Shown piece after piece: positions 26,922 through 35,401 of a stretch of DNA of 64,000 nucleotides. Numbering within the stretch: the first letter of the stretch is position 1; each line of letters starts with the position of its first letter. The notes beneath the pieces are model-generated. The model searched no databases and was not told the origin of the DNA. It saw only the letters and a program-made list of their open reading frames with translations. The stretch is from SFLA01 sp964485815 (GTDB lineage Bacteria > Bacillota > Clostridia > Oscillospirales > CAG-382), in the NCBI GenBank assembly GCA_964485815.1, contig CAZAJX010000004.1, positions 8,847-72,846 of the forward strand, written 5' to 3'. Position numbers and translations under genes: made by a program.

Positions 26922-27467
26922 ATGGATACTTTGGATATAGTTGCACAAGCTTTAAGCATTGTCGGAATGGCGTGCAACGTACTTTCTTTTCAGCAAAAAA
27001 CGCAAAAGCGAGTCATTGCCTGCCAGCTCGTAGGCGCGGCTATGTTTACCGCAAGCTATCTTTTGCTGGGTGCGTACGTCGGCGCTTTGCTTAATTTTGT
27101 TGCTATTATACGTGCTATCGTTTATATGAACAAAGAAAAATTCCGTTCCGAGCATATTTCGTGGCTTATCGGATTCACTTGTGTTTATTTACTTTCATAT
27201 GTCCTTACCTTTACGGTCTTCGGCAAGGATTTTACGCTCCTGAACGCCGTTGTTGAGTTTTTGCCCATCATCGGTATGTTCGCCACCACGGTAAGTTTTC
27301 GTTTAAAGGACGCCGCCTCAGTGCGCAAGCTGGGACTTATCAGCGTTCCATCCTGGTTTACCTATAATATCTTCAATTTCTCCATCGGCGGTCTTATTTG
27401 CGAGATTTTCTGCTGCTGTTCCATCCTTATCGGAATGTTCCGCCTTGACAGAAAAAGAACTAAATAA
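26922..27467 (+). CDS. YgjV-family membrane protein
   Basis: Small polytopic membrane protein of 181 residues with about six hydrophobic segments. The beginning (AQALSIVGMACNVLSFQQKTQKRVIACQ) and the NFVAIIRAIVYM segment are typical of the YgjV (Imp-YgjV) family of uncharacterised inner-membrane proteins. Translation probably depends on the AAGGAG site at the end of the metallophosphoesterase gene. No function can be assigned. Confidence 0.8.
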   Translation: MDTLDIVAQALSIVGMACNVLSFQQKTQKRVIACQLVGAAMFTASYLLLGAYVGALLNFVAIIRAIVYMNKEKFRSEHISWLIGFTCVYLLSYVLTFTVFGKDFTLLNAVVEFLPIIGMFATTVSFRLKDAASVRKLGLISVPSWFTYNIFNFSIGGLICEIFCCCSILIGMFRLDRKRTK

Positions 27468-27484
27468 AATCACACCGACAAATC

Positions 27485-27514
27485 AAAAGCTGTCCCTTTG
27501 AGGACAGCTTTTTT
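27485..27514. terminator. Bidirectional terminator between ygjV-like and his operon
   Basis: Perfect 11-bp stem AAAAGCTGTCC / GGACAGCTTTT around CTTTGA. The T run on the plus strand and the A run upstream let it serve both convergent transcripts. Confidence 0.88.
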
Positions 27515-27520
27515 ACGTTA

Positions 27521-28168
27521 TCAAGTCATTTTTTCCTGTTTAACTTTATGGTCTATAACGTGGCGGGAAGCAAGCTCGGTTTTTATGTCATCGACAGTTA
27601 TTCCCATCTCTGTCATAAGCACCATAACGTGGTAGGCGAGATCGGCAATTTCATATACCGTGTCCCGCTTGTCGTCAGCCTTTGCGGCGATAATGACTTC
27701 GGTGGTTTCCTCGCCAACCTTTTTAAGAATTTTATCAATTCCTTTTTGGAAAAGATATGTGGTATACGAGCCTTCGGGAAGCTTTTCTTTTCTGTCAAGA
27801 AGCAGATTGTACAGCCCTTCCATGGAAAAAGCATCCGCCTCCTCGGAAATGAGCAGGGGAGTGTTGAAGCAGGATACCGTTCCCGTATGGCAGGCGGGAC
27901 CGTCCTTGTTCACTTTTACTACCAAAGCGTCCATATCGCAATCTGCGGTTACAGAAACTATATGCTGGTAGTTTCCGCTGGTTTCGCCCTTAAGCCACAG
28001 ACATTGTCTGGAACGGCTGTAAAAGCAGGTAAGCCGCTTTTCCAAAGATATTTCAAGACTTTCCTTGTTCATATACGCCAATGTCAGCACCTGACCGCTT
28101 GTGTTATCCACAACGATTGCGGGAATAAGCCCGTCTTTGTCAAATTTAAGCTGTTCGATATTTGTCAT
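27521..28168 (-). CDS. hisIE: Phosphoribosyl-AMP cyclohydrolase / phosphoribosyl-ATP pyrophosphatase
   Basis: Fusion enzyme for histidine steps 2 and 3. The N-terminal HisI part (about 1-115) has LTLAYMN, RSRQCLWLKGETSGN, the metal-binding DCDMDALVVKV and HTG with Cys residues. The C-terminal HisE part (about 118-205) has EGSYTTYLFQKG, KKVGEETTEVIIAAK and DLAYHVMVLM. It is the last gene of the histidine operon. The ATG at 28168 overlaps the hisF stop (TGATG); a GTG three bases upstream is an alternative. Confidence 0.96.
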   Translation of the reverse strand: MTNIEQLKFDKDGLIPAIVVDNTSGQVLTLAYMNKESLEISLEKRLTCFYSRSRQCLWLKGETSGNYQHIVSVTADCDMDALVVKVNKDGPACHTGTVSCFNTPLLISEEADAFSMEGLYNLLLDRKEKLPEGSYTTYLFQKGIDKILKKVGEETTEVIIAAKADDKRDTVYEIADLAYHVMVLMTEMGITVDDIKTELASRHVIDHKVKQEKMT

Positions 28169-28926
28169 CACAATCTCACCTCAATATCATTTTCTCTCAA
28201 GGTCTGCTTAAGATCCTGAAGTTTTACTTCTCCGAAATGGAAAATAGAAGCCGCAAGACCTGCGTCAACGCCGGGAAGCGTTTTAAACAGCTTTATGAAA
28301 TCCTCTTTGCTTCCCGCGCCGCCGGAGGCGATAACGGGCACGGAAACGGCGTTGCAGACCGCTTCCAGCATTTCGAGATCAAATCCGTTTTTCACGCCGT
28401 CGGTATCGATGGAGTTTACAACTACTTCACCTGCGCCGCTTGCAACGCATTTCTTTATCCAGCTTATAGCTTCCATTCCCGTGTTTTCTCTGCCGCCTTT
28501 GGCAAACACACGGAAAACACCGTCTACTCTTTTAATGTCTACAGATAATACCACGCATTGATCACCGTATTTTCTTGCAGCAGCGCCAACCAGACTCGGG
28601 TCCTTTATCGCGCCCGAATTAACGCTCACCTTGTCGGCACCGCATTTTAACACTCTGTCAAAATCATCGGTGGTGTTTATCCCGCCTCCTACTGTAAGAG
28701 GAATAAATATAGTGCTTGCTACTTCCGTAAGTATATCGGTAAAAAGCTTTCTTCCCTCGGCAGAAGCGGTTATATCGTAAAACACCAGCTCGTCTGCCAT
28801 ATTGTCGCTGTAATATCTCGCCAATTCCACGGGAGAGGAAACGTCTGAAAGACCCTCGAAGTTCACACCCTTTACCACACGCCCGTTCTTTACGTCAAGG
28901 CAGGGAATAATACGTTTTGTTATCAT
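28168..28926 (-). CDS. hisF: Imidazole glycerol phosphate synthase, cyclase subunit
   Basis: TIM-barrel subunit that, with HisH, forms imidazole glycerol phosphate and AICAR from PRFAR. RIIPCLDVKNGRVVKGVNFEG at the N-terminus includes the catalytic Asp, and the second catalytic Asp lies in the SIDTDG segment. GGGI and ASGGAG phosphate-binding loops are present. The length of 252 residues is standard. It overlaps hisA by 4 nt and hisIE by one. Confidence 0.97.
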   Translation of the reverse strand: MITKRIIPCLDVKNGRVVKGVNFEGLSDVSSPVELARYYSDNMADELVFYDITASAEGRKLFTDILTEVASTIFIPLTVGGGINTTDDFDRVLKCGADKVSVNSGAIKDPSLVGAAARKYGDQCVVLSVDIKRVDGVFRVFAKGGRENTGMEAISWIKKCVASGAGEVVVNSIDTDGVKNGFDLEMLEAVCNAVSVPVIASGGAGSKEDFIKLFKTLPGVDAGLAASIFHFGEVKLQDLKQTLRENDIEVRL

Positions 28927-29636
28927 TTTGCCACCTCAACAGCGTCTTTAAGATCAATTGCGCCGGTGTAATACGCTTTTCCGATTATCGCGCCGTAAAT
29001 GCCCATTTCTTTAAGGGCTCGTACGTCTTCGATGCTTGAAACACCGCCGGATGCAATAATATCTATTGTGAACGTATCCGATATCTCCTTGTAAAGTCCG
29101 CGGTTTGTGCCCTGCATCGCTCCGTCCTTGGAAATATCCGTGCAAATCACCGCAGAAACACCGAGGGAAGTCATTTCTTCAAAGAAATCCTTGGCGGTTA
29201 TGTCCGATACCTCAGTCCAGCCTTTTATGGCAACACATCCGTCTTTCAGGTCAACGCCTACAGCTATCTTGTTTCCGTGCTTTTCAAGAGCGCTCTGCAA
29301 AAACGCCTTGTCGGTTACTGCGGCTGTACCCAAAATTACTCTGTCAACACCTGCGTTAATATAGGCATCAACAGTGTTCATGTTTCTTATACCGCCGCCG
29401 ACCTCAACAAAACCGCCGAATGAAGCGCATATTTTTTCAATAGTGCTTTGGTTTGCGGGAACACCGCTTTTTGCACCCTCAAGATCAACCAGATGTATAT
29501 GCTTTGCACCGCATTTTTTAAAATCCTCGGCGACGGAAACGGGGTTTTCGTTGTATACTGTCATCTGCGCGTAATCACCTTTATATAAGCGTACCGCTTT
29601 ACCGCCAAACAGGTCTATTGCCGGAAATATATTCAT
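28923..29636 (-). CDS. hisA: Phosphoribosylformimino-AICAR ribotide isomerase
   Basis: Amadori isomerase for the fourth histidine step. The N-terminal FPAIDLFGGKAVRLYKGDY carries the catalytic Asp, and the second (CTDISKDGAMQGTN) is in place. VGGGIR and ASGGVSS phosphate-binding loops match the HisA/HisF barrel. 237 residues. There is a 6-nt gap to hisH and an overlap with hisF. Confidence 0.96.
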   Translation of the reverse strand: MNIFPAIDLFGGKAVRLYKGDYAQMTVYNENPVSVAEDFKKCGAKHIHLVDLEGAKSGVPANQSTIEKICASFGGFVEVGGGIRNMNTVDAYINAGVDRVILGTAAVTDKAFLQSALEKHGNKIAVGVDLKDGCVAIKGWTEVSDITAKDFFEEMTSLGVSAVICTDISKDGAMQGTNRGLYKEISDTFTIDIIASGGVSSIEDVRALKEMGIYGAIIGKAYYTGAIDLKDAVEVAK

Positions 29637-29642
29637 TTTTTA

Positions 29643-30263
29643 CTAAACCTGCCCTTCTTCACAAAACGCTTTAAGTATTTTAAGTCCCGCTTCGCCGCTT
29701 TTTTCGGGGTGGAATTGGCAGCCGTAAATGTTTCCTTTTTCAACTGCGGCCGTAACCGTAAATCCGTATTCCGTTACCGCCGCCAAGGAATCCTCGCAGC
29801 TTACCGCGCAAAAGGAATGAACGAAATAAACGTAATCGCCTTCGGCGGTATTTTTCATCAGCTTACTGTTTTTGTTTGAAATATGAAGCTTGTTCCAGCC
29901 CATATGGGGCAGCTTGAGTGTTTGAGTATACTTACGCATAGGTACTACCGCGCCTTTTAAAAGTCCCAGTCCGTCGTGCTCACCGTATTCATAGCTCTTT
30001 TCAAAAAGAAGCTGCATACCAAGGCAAATTCCCATAAGGGGAGTTCCGTCAGCCGCTTTCTTTTTTACAAACTCATCAAGCCCGCTTTCCCGTAGCTTTT
30101 TTATGGCATCTCCGAAAGCGCCCACACCGGGTAATATTAACTTATCTGCTTCTTTGAGCAAATCTTCATCAGCAGAAATAAACACCTTTTCACCGATTGC
30201 GGATATGGATGATGCAAGAGAAAACAAGTTTCCCACACCGTAATCAATTATACCGATCATCAT
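29643..30263 (-). CDS. hisH: Imidazole glycerol phosphate synthase, glutaminase subunit
   Basis: Class I glutamine amidotransferase that feeds ammonia to HisF. The nucleophile Cys is in GICLGMQLLFE, and the His-Glu pair is in CQFHPEKSG. The N-terminal IGIIDYGVGNLFSL is typical of HisH. 206 residues. The start overlaps the hisB stop (ATGA). Confidence 0.97.
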   Translation of the reverse strand: MMIGIIDYGVGNLFSLASSISAIGEKVFISADEDLLKEADKLILPGVGAFGDAIKKLRESGLDEFVKKKAADGTPLMGICLGMQLLFEKSYEYGEHDGLGLLKGAVVPMRKYTQTLKLPHMGWNKLHISNKNSKLMKNTAEGDYVYFVHSFCAVSCEDSLAAVTEYGFTVTAAVEKGNIYGCQFHPEKSGEAGLKILKAFCEEGQV

Positions 30264-30847
30264 AAAACTCCCTTTGTGGATGGTATTTCGTCCTTGGCTT
30301 CGGGATTTATTGCCACAGCCTGCTTTAATGTTCTGGCAACGGATTTGAACGCACCCTCAACTATGTGATGAGAATTCTTTCCGTCCAGCTTTCGTATGTG
30401 CAGACTCATCTGGCAGTTTCTCACGAAAGCATAGAAAAACTCTTCTACAAGTTCGGTATCAAAGGATCCGATCTTTTGAGTGGGAATGTCCAGATCATAA
30501 CACAAACAGCACCGTCCGCTTATATCAACTGCGGTAAGTATAAGTGTTTCGTCCATAGGAAGAATAAAGCTTCCGTAACGGTATATGCCCTTTTTATCGC
30601 CTAACGCTTTTTCAAACGCCTGCCCAAGACATATACCGATATCCTCTGCGGAATGGTGAAAATCCACGTCGATATCTCCCTTGCAGGTAACGTTGAGATC
30701 AAATCTTCCGTGGGAAGCAAATAAAGTCAGCATATGGTTTAAAAATCCGCAACAGGTATCTACCGTGCTTTTTCCCGTACCGTCCAGATTAAGGTACAGA
30801 GAAATATCCGTTTCCTTGGTTTTTCTGTTTATGGTTACGTTTCTCAT
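30260..30847 (-). CDS. hisB: Imidazoleglycerol-phosphate dehydratase
   Basis: Manganese enzyme that dehydrates imidazole glycerol phosphate. The two HHxxE-type metal motifs are visible as DFHHSAEDIG and GKNSHHIVEGAFKS, with FLNHML near the N-terminus. At 195 residues it is the monofunctional form without the histidinol-phosphatase domain found in enterobacterial HisB. It overlaps hisC by one nt. Confidence 0.97.
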   Translation of the reverse strand: MRNVTINRKTKETDISLYLNLDGTGKSTVDTCCGFLNHMLTLFASHGRFDLNVTCKGDIDVDFHHSAEDIGICLGQAFEKALGDKKGIYRYGSFILPMDETLILTAVDISGRCCLCYDLDIPTQKIGSFDTELVEEFFYAFVRNCQMSLHIRKLDGKNSHHIVEGAFKSVARTLKQAVAINPEAKDEIPSTKGVL

Positions 30848-31911
30848 TACTTTCCTCCAAAAAGGATTTCCTTTACCGTGTCTGTAAAAACTGACATTTG
30901 CTCCGGCGTTCCGACAGTAATACGGTTGAATTCTTTAATTCTCTCGTTTCCGAAATGCCGTACGAGAATGCCTCGTTCTTTCAGTTTAAGGTATAGCGCT
31001 TCTCCGCTTATCAGGTCGCTTTTTGCAAATATAAAATTCGCCTTGCTTTCAAGTACCGAAAAACCGATACCTTCAAGCTGTTTCTTGGTCCAATCCCGAG
31101 TGGATGCTATCTCACGGCATTTTTCCATATAGTAATCATCGTTGTCTACCGTGGCTTCGCCAAGCTTCATCGTAATACGGTTGATATCGTAGGGATTGGT
31201 AGAATACTTTATCTTTTCAAGATCTTCAATAAGACCTTTACAGCCAAAAGCGTATCCCAGTCTTCCTCCCGCAAGACAGCGGGATTTTGAAAAGGTGCGT
31301 ACTACCAGAAGATTATCGTATTTTTCGGTCAGCTTGTAACAGCTTACTCCGCCGAAATCAACGTACGCCTCGTCAATAAGAACGACGTTATCGGGGTTAC
31401 TTTTGACGATCTCTTCGATCTGCCAAAGGGGGAGGGAAATTCCCGTCGGCGCGTTGGGATTTGCGATGGCAATAAACTTGTTTATCCCCATGTAATCCTT
31501 ATAATCAACGGTAAAATCTTCTTTTAACGGGATACGGGTAAATTCAACGCCGTGAAGCTGTGAAAAAACTAAATAAAATCCATAGGTTATATCGGGAAAC
31601 ACAGCTCCGCTTTCTTTTGCAAAAGCAAAAAAAGCAAAATTAAGAATATCGTCCGATCCGTTGGAAAGGAAAATATTTTCGGTATCCATTCCGTAAAGAC
31701 CCGCCAGCTTTTTCTTCAGCGCCTTGCAGGTGGGATCCGAATACAACCGCAGATCAGCTATATCGTTTTTGTTTATCGCATCCAAAACCTTTGGCGCGGG
31801 GGGATAAGGGGATTCATTGGTATTCAGCTTTATATATTTCATATCTCTCGGCTGTTCGCCGGGAACGTAAGCATCCGTGCATTGCAGACGCTTATCAAGA
31901 AAACGGCTCAT
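30847..31911 (-). CDS. hisC: Histidinol-phosphate aminotransferase
   Basis: PLP enzyme, fold type I. LNTNESPYPP at the N-terminus, SNGSDDIL, NPNAPTG, DEAYVDFGG, and the PLP lysine in RTFSKSRCLAGGRLGYA identify the HisC branch. 354 residues. It sits between hisD (2-nt gap) and hisB. Some HisC proteins also act on aromatic amino acids, but the operon points to histidine. Confidence 0.95.
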   Translation of the reverse strand: MSRFLDKRLQCTDAYVPGEQPRDMKYIKLNTNESPYPPAPKVLDAINKNDIADLRLYSDPTCKALKKKLAGLYGMDTENIFLSNGSDDILNFAFFAFAKESGAVFPDITYGFYLVFSQLHGVEFTRIPLKEDFTVDYKDYMGINKFIAIANPNAPTGISLPLWQIEEIVKSNPDNVVLIDEAYVDFGGVSCYKLTEKYDNLLVVRTFSKSRCLAGGRLGYAFGCKGLIEDLEKIKYSTNPYDINRITMKLGEATVDNDDYYMEKCREIASTRDWTKKQLEGIGFSVLESKANFIFAKSDLISGEALYLKLKERGILVRHFGNERIKEFNRITVGTPEQMSVFTDTVKEILFGGK

Positions 31912-31913
31912 AA

Positions 31914-33188
31914 TTATTCCTCAATACGTACGGTAACGCTTCTTGCATGGGCATCGAGCCCTTCTTTTTTAGCAAAGTGAGCGACTTTTTCTCCTATCCT
32001 TGCCAACGCATCGCCGGTGTAATAGGTGAACTGGGACTTTTTAATAAAATCATCAACGGAAAGAGGGCTGGAAAATCTTGCGGTTCCTCCCGTAGGAAGA
32101 GTGTGGTTAGGTCCCGCAAAATAATCACCCAATGCCTCGGGGCAGTTTCTTCCCATAAATACGCTTCCCGCATTGGTTATCTTATCAAGAATATCAAACG
32201 GATTGTCTACCATCAATTCAAGATGCTCGGGTGCAATTATGTTCGAAACCTTGATAGCATCGTTAAGGTTATCGGTGACGATTATCTTTCCGTAATTATC
32301 AATAGATCTTCTTGCTATTTCCTGTCTTGGCAGTACCGCCAACTGCTTTTCAATTTCTGCCTGCGTAGCCTTTGCCAGATCCATACTGTCGGTTACGAGA
32401 ACGGCGCTGGCATTTGCATCGTGCTCCGCTTGGGAAAGAAGATCAGCCGCCGCGTGGGAGGGAACGCTGTTTTTGTCTGCGATTATCAGAATTTCGCTGG
32501 GTCCTGCGATCATATCAATAGATACCTGACCGTAAACCTGCTTTTTCGCCTCTGCAACGAATGCGTTACCGGGTCCTACGATTTTATCTACCTTGGGAAT
32601 AGTTTCGGTGCCGTATGCAAGAGCGGCTATTGCTTGGGCTCCGCCAACCTTGAATATACGGTCAACCCCTGCGATCTTCGCGGCGGCGAGTATGACGGGA
32701 TTAACCTTTCCGTCCTTGGAGGGGGGAGTAGTCATAGCGATTTCGGGACATCCCGCTATCTTTGCGGGAATACTGTCCATAAGAACGGTGGAGGGATACG
32801 CCGCCGTTCCTCCGGGAACGTAAAGTCCCACTTTTTCAATGGGAGTTATCTTTTGTCCGATAACAATGCCGTCATTTTCGCTTATTATAAAGCTGTTGCG
32901 CACCTGCTTCTGATGAAAAGCTCTGATGTTTTCAGCGGCTTCACGCAGTATATCAAGAAATTCGTCTTCAACCTGCGTAAATGCGTTATCAATTTCTTCG
33001 GCGCTCACTTCTATGGAGTCGAGCACGGCTTTATCAAACTTTTCTGTATATTCCAAAACTGCTTTATCGCCGTATTTTCTTACGTTGGATATAATCTCTC
33101 TTACGGGCTCAGCCACGCTTGTAATATATTCCTGGCGTTCAAATATTTTATCGGCAGGTATTTTGCCGTATTCATATATACGTATCAT
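31914..33188 (-). CDS. hisD: Histidinol dehydrogenase
   Basis: Zinc enzyme that makes the last two NAD-dependent oxidations from histidinol to histidine. Signature segments are present: YVPGGTAAYPSTVLM, GGAQAIAALAYGT, KIVGPGNAFVAEAKKQVYG, DMIAGPSEILI and the zinc/active-site stretches QAEHDANAS and PNHTLPTGGTARF. 424 residues. It overlaps hisG by 4 nt. Confidence 0.97.
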   Translation of the reverse strand: MIRIYEYGKIPADKIFERQEYITSVAEPVREIISNVRKYGDKAVLEYTEKFDKAVLDSIEVSAEEIDNAFTQVEDEFLDILREAAENIRAFHQKQVRNSFIISENDGIVIGQKITPIEKVGLYVPGGTAAYPSTVLMDSIPAKIAGCPEIAMTTPPSKDGKVNPVILAAAKIAGVDRIFKVGGAQAIAALAYGTETIPKVDKIVGPGNAFVAEAKKQVYGQVSIDMIAGPSEILIIADKNSVPSHAAADLLSQAEHDANASAVLVTDSMDLAKATQAEIEKQLAVLPRQEIARRSIDNYGKIIVTDNLNDAIKVSNIIAPEHLELMVDNPFDILDKITNAGSVFMGRNCPEALGDYFAGPNHTLPTGGTARFSSPLSVDDFIKKSQFTYYTGDALARIGEKVAHFAKKEGLDAHARSVTVRIEE

Positions 33189-33823
33189 TTGTTTTCCACC
33201 TGTTTTGCCATTTTGTTAACTATGGCTTCAATTTCTTCGTTTTTGAATTTATATCCCGCTTTGTTTACGATAAGTCTTGCGCTTATGGGGACAACATCTT
33301 CTATAACTTCAAGATTATTTGCCATTAAGGTACTGCCCGTTTCAACAATATCAACGATAACGTCGGATAAATCCAGAATAGGCGCAAGCTCTATGGAACC
33401 GTTAAGGTTGATGATATCGATATCGCGGCACTTTTTGTCATAAAAGCATTGGGTGATATAAGGAAACTTGGTTGCCACGCGGAGCGTGGATTCTCTTGAA
33501 TCGGTAAACCCTTTTTTAGCCGCAACAGCCATTCTGCATTTACCGATATTCAAATCAAGTAATTCGTATACGTCGGGACGGTATTCAAGAATAATGTCCT
33601 TTCCCGCAACTCCGATATCCGCAGCACCTCTTTCAACGTAGATAGCAACGTCGGAGGGTTTTACCCAAAAATACCGTATACATTTTTCTTCGTTTTCGAA
33701 TACCAGCTTTCGGTTGGTTTCTTCAATGGAGGGACATTCATAGCCCGCCGCCTTGAACATACCGTATACTTTCTCTCCCAGTCTTCCCTTGGGCAATGCA
33801 ATATTAACTGTTTTCTTCAACAA
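33185..33823 (-). CDS. hisG: ATP phosphoribosyltransferase, short catalytic subunit
   Basis: Committed histidine step: ATP plus PRPP gives phosphoribosyl-ATP. It is the short HisG form (212 residues), without the C-terminal regulatory domain, and therefore needs HisZ, encoded immediately upstream. NIALPKGRL, DIGVAGKD and the PRPP loop VDIVETGSTLMAN are visible. The start is a TTG (two in tandem) after GGAG within the end of hisZ, a 20-nt overlap. Confidence 0.95.
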   Translation of the reverse strand: MLKKTVNIALPKGRLGEKVYGMFKAAGYECPSIEETNRKLVFENEEKCIRYFWVKPSDVAIYVERGAADIGVAGKDIILEYRPDVYELLDLNIGKCRMAVAAKKGFTDSRESTLRVATKFPYITQCFYDKKCRDIDIINLNGSIELAPILDLSDVIVDIVETGSTLMANNLEVIEDVVPISARLIVNKAGYKFKNEEIEAIVNKMAKQVENK

Positions 33824-34910
33824 GACTTACAACTCCATTCTCTGCTTTATACAGCTTCTTCCAGGTTTTGCCTGCGGGCAGGGTAGAGGTAACGAGGAAA
33901 GAGCCTTGCTCGGAAAGCTTGCGTGTAAAGCGGATCAGTTCCTCGGTATCGTAATTTTCACCCTTCAGTACTACAGCATCAATTACGGTGCCGCCCCCGC
34001 TTTGCTCAAATCTTTCCAAAAGATCGGTGTATACCGCGAATCCGATCGCCTTACTCTTTCTGCCCATCTTTTTAAGCAGTTTATCATACTGTCCGCCGGA
34101 AAGTATTCCTGCGGGAATGCCGCTTATATATCCTTTAAATACCACACCGCTGTAATATTTCAGATCACTGCCTACCGAAAAATCTATTTTTACGTTATCT
34201 TCAAAACCGCAGTCCTTTAAAATACCGTATAGCGAGATCAGCTCGTTCAGTGCGTTTATTTCGTTATCTTCGGTTAAATATCCCGCAAGACCTTCTTTAA
34301 TCGCTTCGGGTTTTCCGGAAAGGGATATGAGTGCATCCAGCTTTTCGGTTTTGAATTTTTCAAGTCCCAAAGCGCTGCACAGAGAAACGAGCTCGTGGCT
34401 GTTTTTGGATTGCAGGCATTGGAGTATCTTGTCAGCTTCCGCATTGGAGGGCAGGGTGTTTTTCAACACGTTGCTTATCAATCCCATATGGGATATATCT
34501 AAAATAAAATTCGGTGATATGGCGTTAAGGCTTTTGGCGGCAAGCAGGACTACTTCGGAAATTTCATATTTTCCGAGATCACCCACGCACTCCAAGCCCG
34601 TTTGCATAATTTCACGGAAGGAATGAGTTCCGCCGCTGACACGGTAAACGTTTTCGTTGTAATATACCTTCTGAACTTCTCCCGGTATATCGGGAACGTT
34701 TTTAATAATGGAGAGAGTAACGTCGGGCTTCATGGCAAGAAGCCTGCCGCTTCTGTCCGTGAATGTGATCACCTCGTCGGAAATAAGAAAGTCCTTGTTG
34801 TTGACGTAAAGATCGTATTCCTCAAACCTGCTCATTTTGTAACGGGTGTATCCGTATCCTTCATATAATTCTCTTAAAGCAAACACTGCTTGTTCGTCGC
34901 GGCGCATCAT
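33804..34910 (-). CDS. hisZ: ATP phosphoribosyltransferase regulatory subunit HisZ
   Basis: Catalytically inactive histidyl-tRNA synthetase-like protein that completes and regulates the short-form HisG octamer and mediates histidine feedback. The 368 residues have the class II synthetase-like core (LYEGYGYTRYKMSRFEEYD, FTDRSGRLLAMKPDVTLSI, GLECVGD) but no anticodon-binding domain. Adjacency to short hisG settles it against a true HisS. It overlaps yerC by one nt. Confidence 0.93.
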   Translation of the reverse strand: MMRRDEQAVFALRELYEGYGYTRYKMSRFEEYDLYVNNKDFLISDEVITFTDRSGRLLAMKPDVTLSIIKNVPDIPGEVQKVYYNENVYRVSGGTHSFREIMQTGLECVGDLGKYEISEVVLLAAKSLNAISPNFILDISHMGLISNVLKNTLPSNAEADKILQCLQSKNSHELVSLCSALGLEKFKTEKLDALISLSGKPEAIKEGLAGYLTEDNEINALNELISLYGILKDCGFEDNVKIDFSVGSDLKYYSGVVFKGYISGIPAGILSGGQYDKLLKKMGRKSKAIGFAVYTDLLERFEQSGGGTVIDAVVLKGENYDTEELIRFTRKLSEQGSFLVTSTLPAGKTWKKLYKAENGVVSLVEENS

Positions 34911-35206
34911 TATATTTTATCTCCGGTTCTTTTCATTCTGTCAAGCACAATACGGTATCCGTCGCTGTAATTCAGGCATTTGTTAACTCTGCTTATGGTG
35001 GCCGAGCTTGCACCCGTATCGCAGGAAACGTCATTGTAATTCTTGCCCTCATCAAGCTGACGGGCAACAAGAAATCTTTGCGATATCGCTTCCAATTCCT
35101 TTACTGTGCAAATATCCTCGAAGAATTTATAACACTCTTCGGGATTTTCAAGAGAGAGTATAGCACGGAACAAAGCGTCGGTTTCGGGATTTCGTATGGA
35201 TTTCAT
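34910..35206 (-). CDS. TrpR-family regulator YerC/YecD-like
   Basis: 98-residue helix-turn-helix protein of the TrpR-like YerC/YecD group. EAISQRFLVARQLDEGKNYNDVS and the recognition-helix region GASSATISRVNKCLN are typical. It is the first gene of the histidine operon. Members of this group have been proposed from comparative genomics to repress histidine genes in Gram-positive bacteria; the dyad in the promoter immediately upstream is the natural operator candidate, making autoregulation likely but unproven. Confidence 0.9.
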   Translation of the reverse strand: MKSIRNPETDALFRAILSLENPEECYKFFEDICTVKELEAISQRFLVARQLDEGKNYNDVSCDTGASSATISRVNKCLNYSDGYRIVLDRMKRTGDKI

Positions 35207-35237
35207 TCAGTTCACACCTTAAAAACGAATTTTTGCC

Positions 35238-35266
35238 ATTTTAACACTTTAGCGTGCTAAAGTCAA
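35238..35266 (-). promoter_or_regulatory. Histidine operon promoter with embedded operator dyad
   Basis: Read on the minus strand: TTGACT (35266-35261), 17 nt, TAAAAT (35243-35238). The spacer is almost entirely a near-perfect palindrome, ACTTTAGCGTGCTAAAGT (35246-35263), with 8-bp arms around a 2-nt centre. A protein bound there would block RNA polymerase. A leader of about 25 nt with AAGGTG precedes yerC. Confidence 0.78.
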
Positions 35267-35339
35267 TAGGGAAATGAAAATATTATATTTTATACAATAA
35301 TCTCCCCGAAAACCAATAAAATAAAGTCAATTTAACATC

Positions 35340-35368
35340 TTGATTTTTTTACACTTTGGCAATATAAT
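35340..35368 (+). promoter_or_regulatory. Sigma-A promoter for proBAC
   Basis: TTGATT (35340-35345) and a perfect TATAAT (35363-35368) are 17 nt apart, divergent from the histidine promoter. About 70 nt of AT-rich DNA (35267-35339) separates the two and shows no clear element. Confidence 0.8.
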
Positions 35369-35401
35369 AAGATGAAAAAATATTCAACGGAGGGAAATAT
35401 T

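Noticed and set aside
31947..33443. Plus-strand open frame of about 498 codons opposite hisD and hisG
   Set aside because: It is antisense to two certain genes, has no recognisable domain or ribosome site, and its residues mirror the codon bias of the opposite strand.
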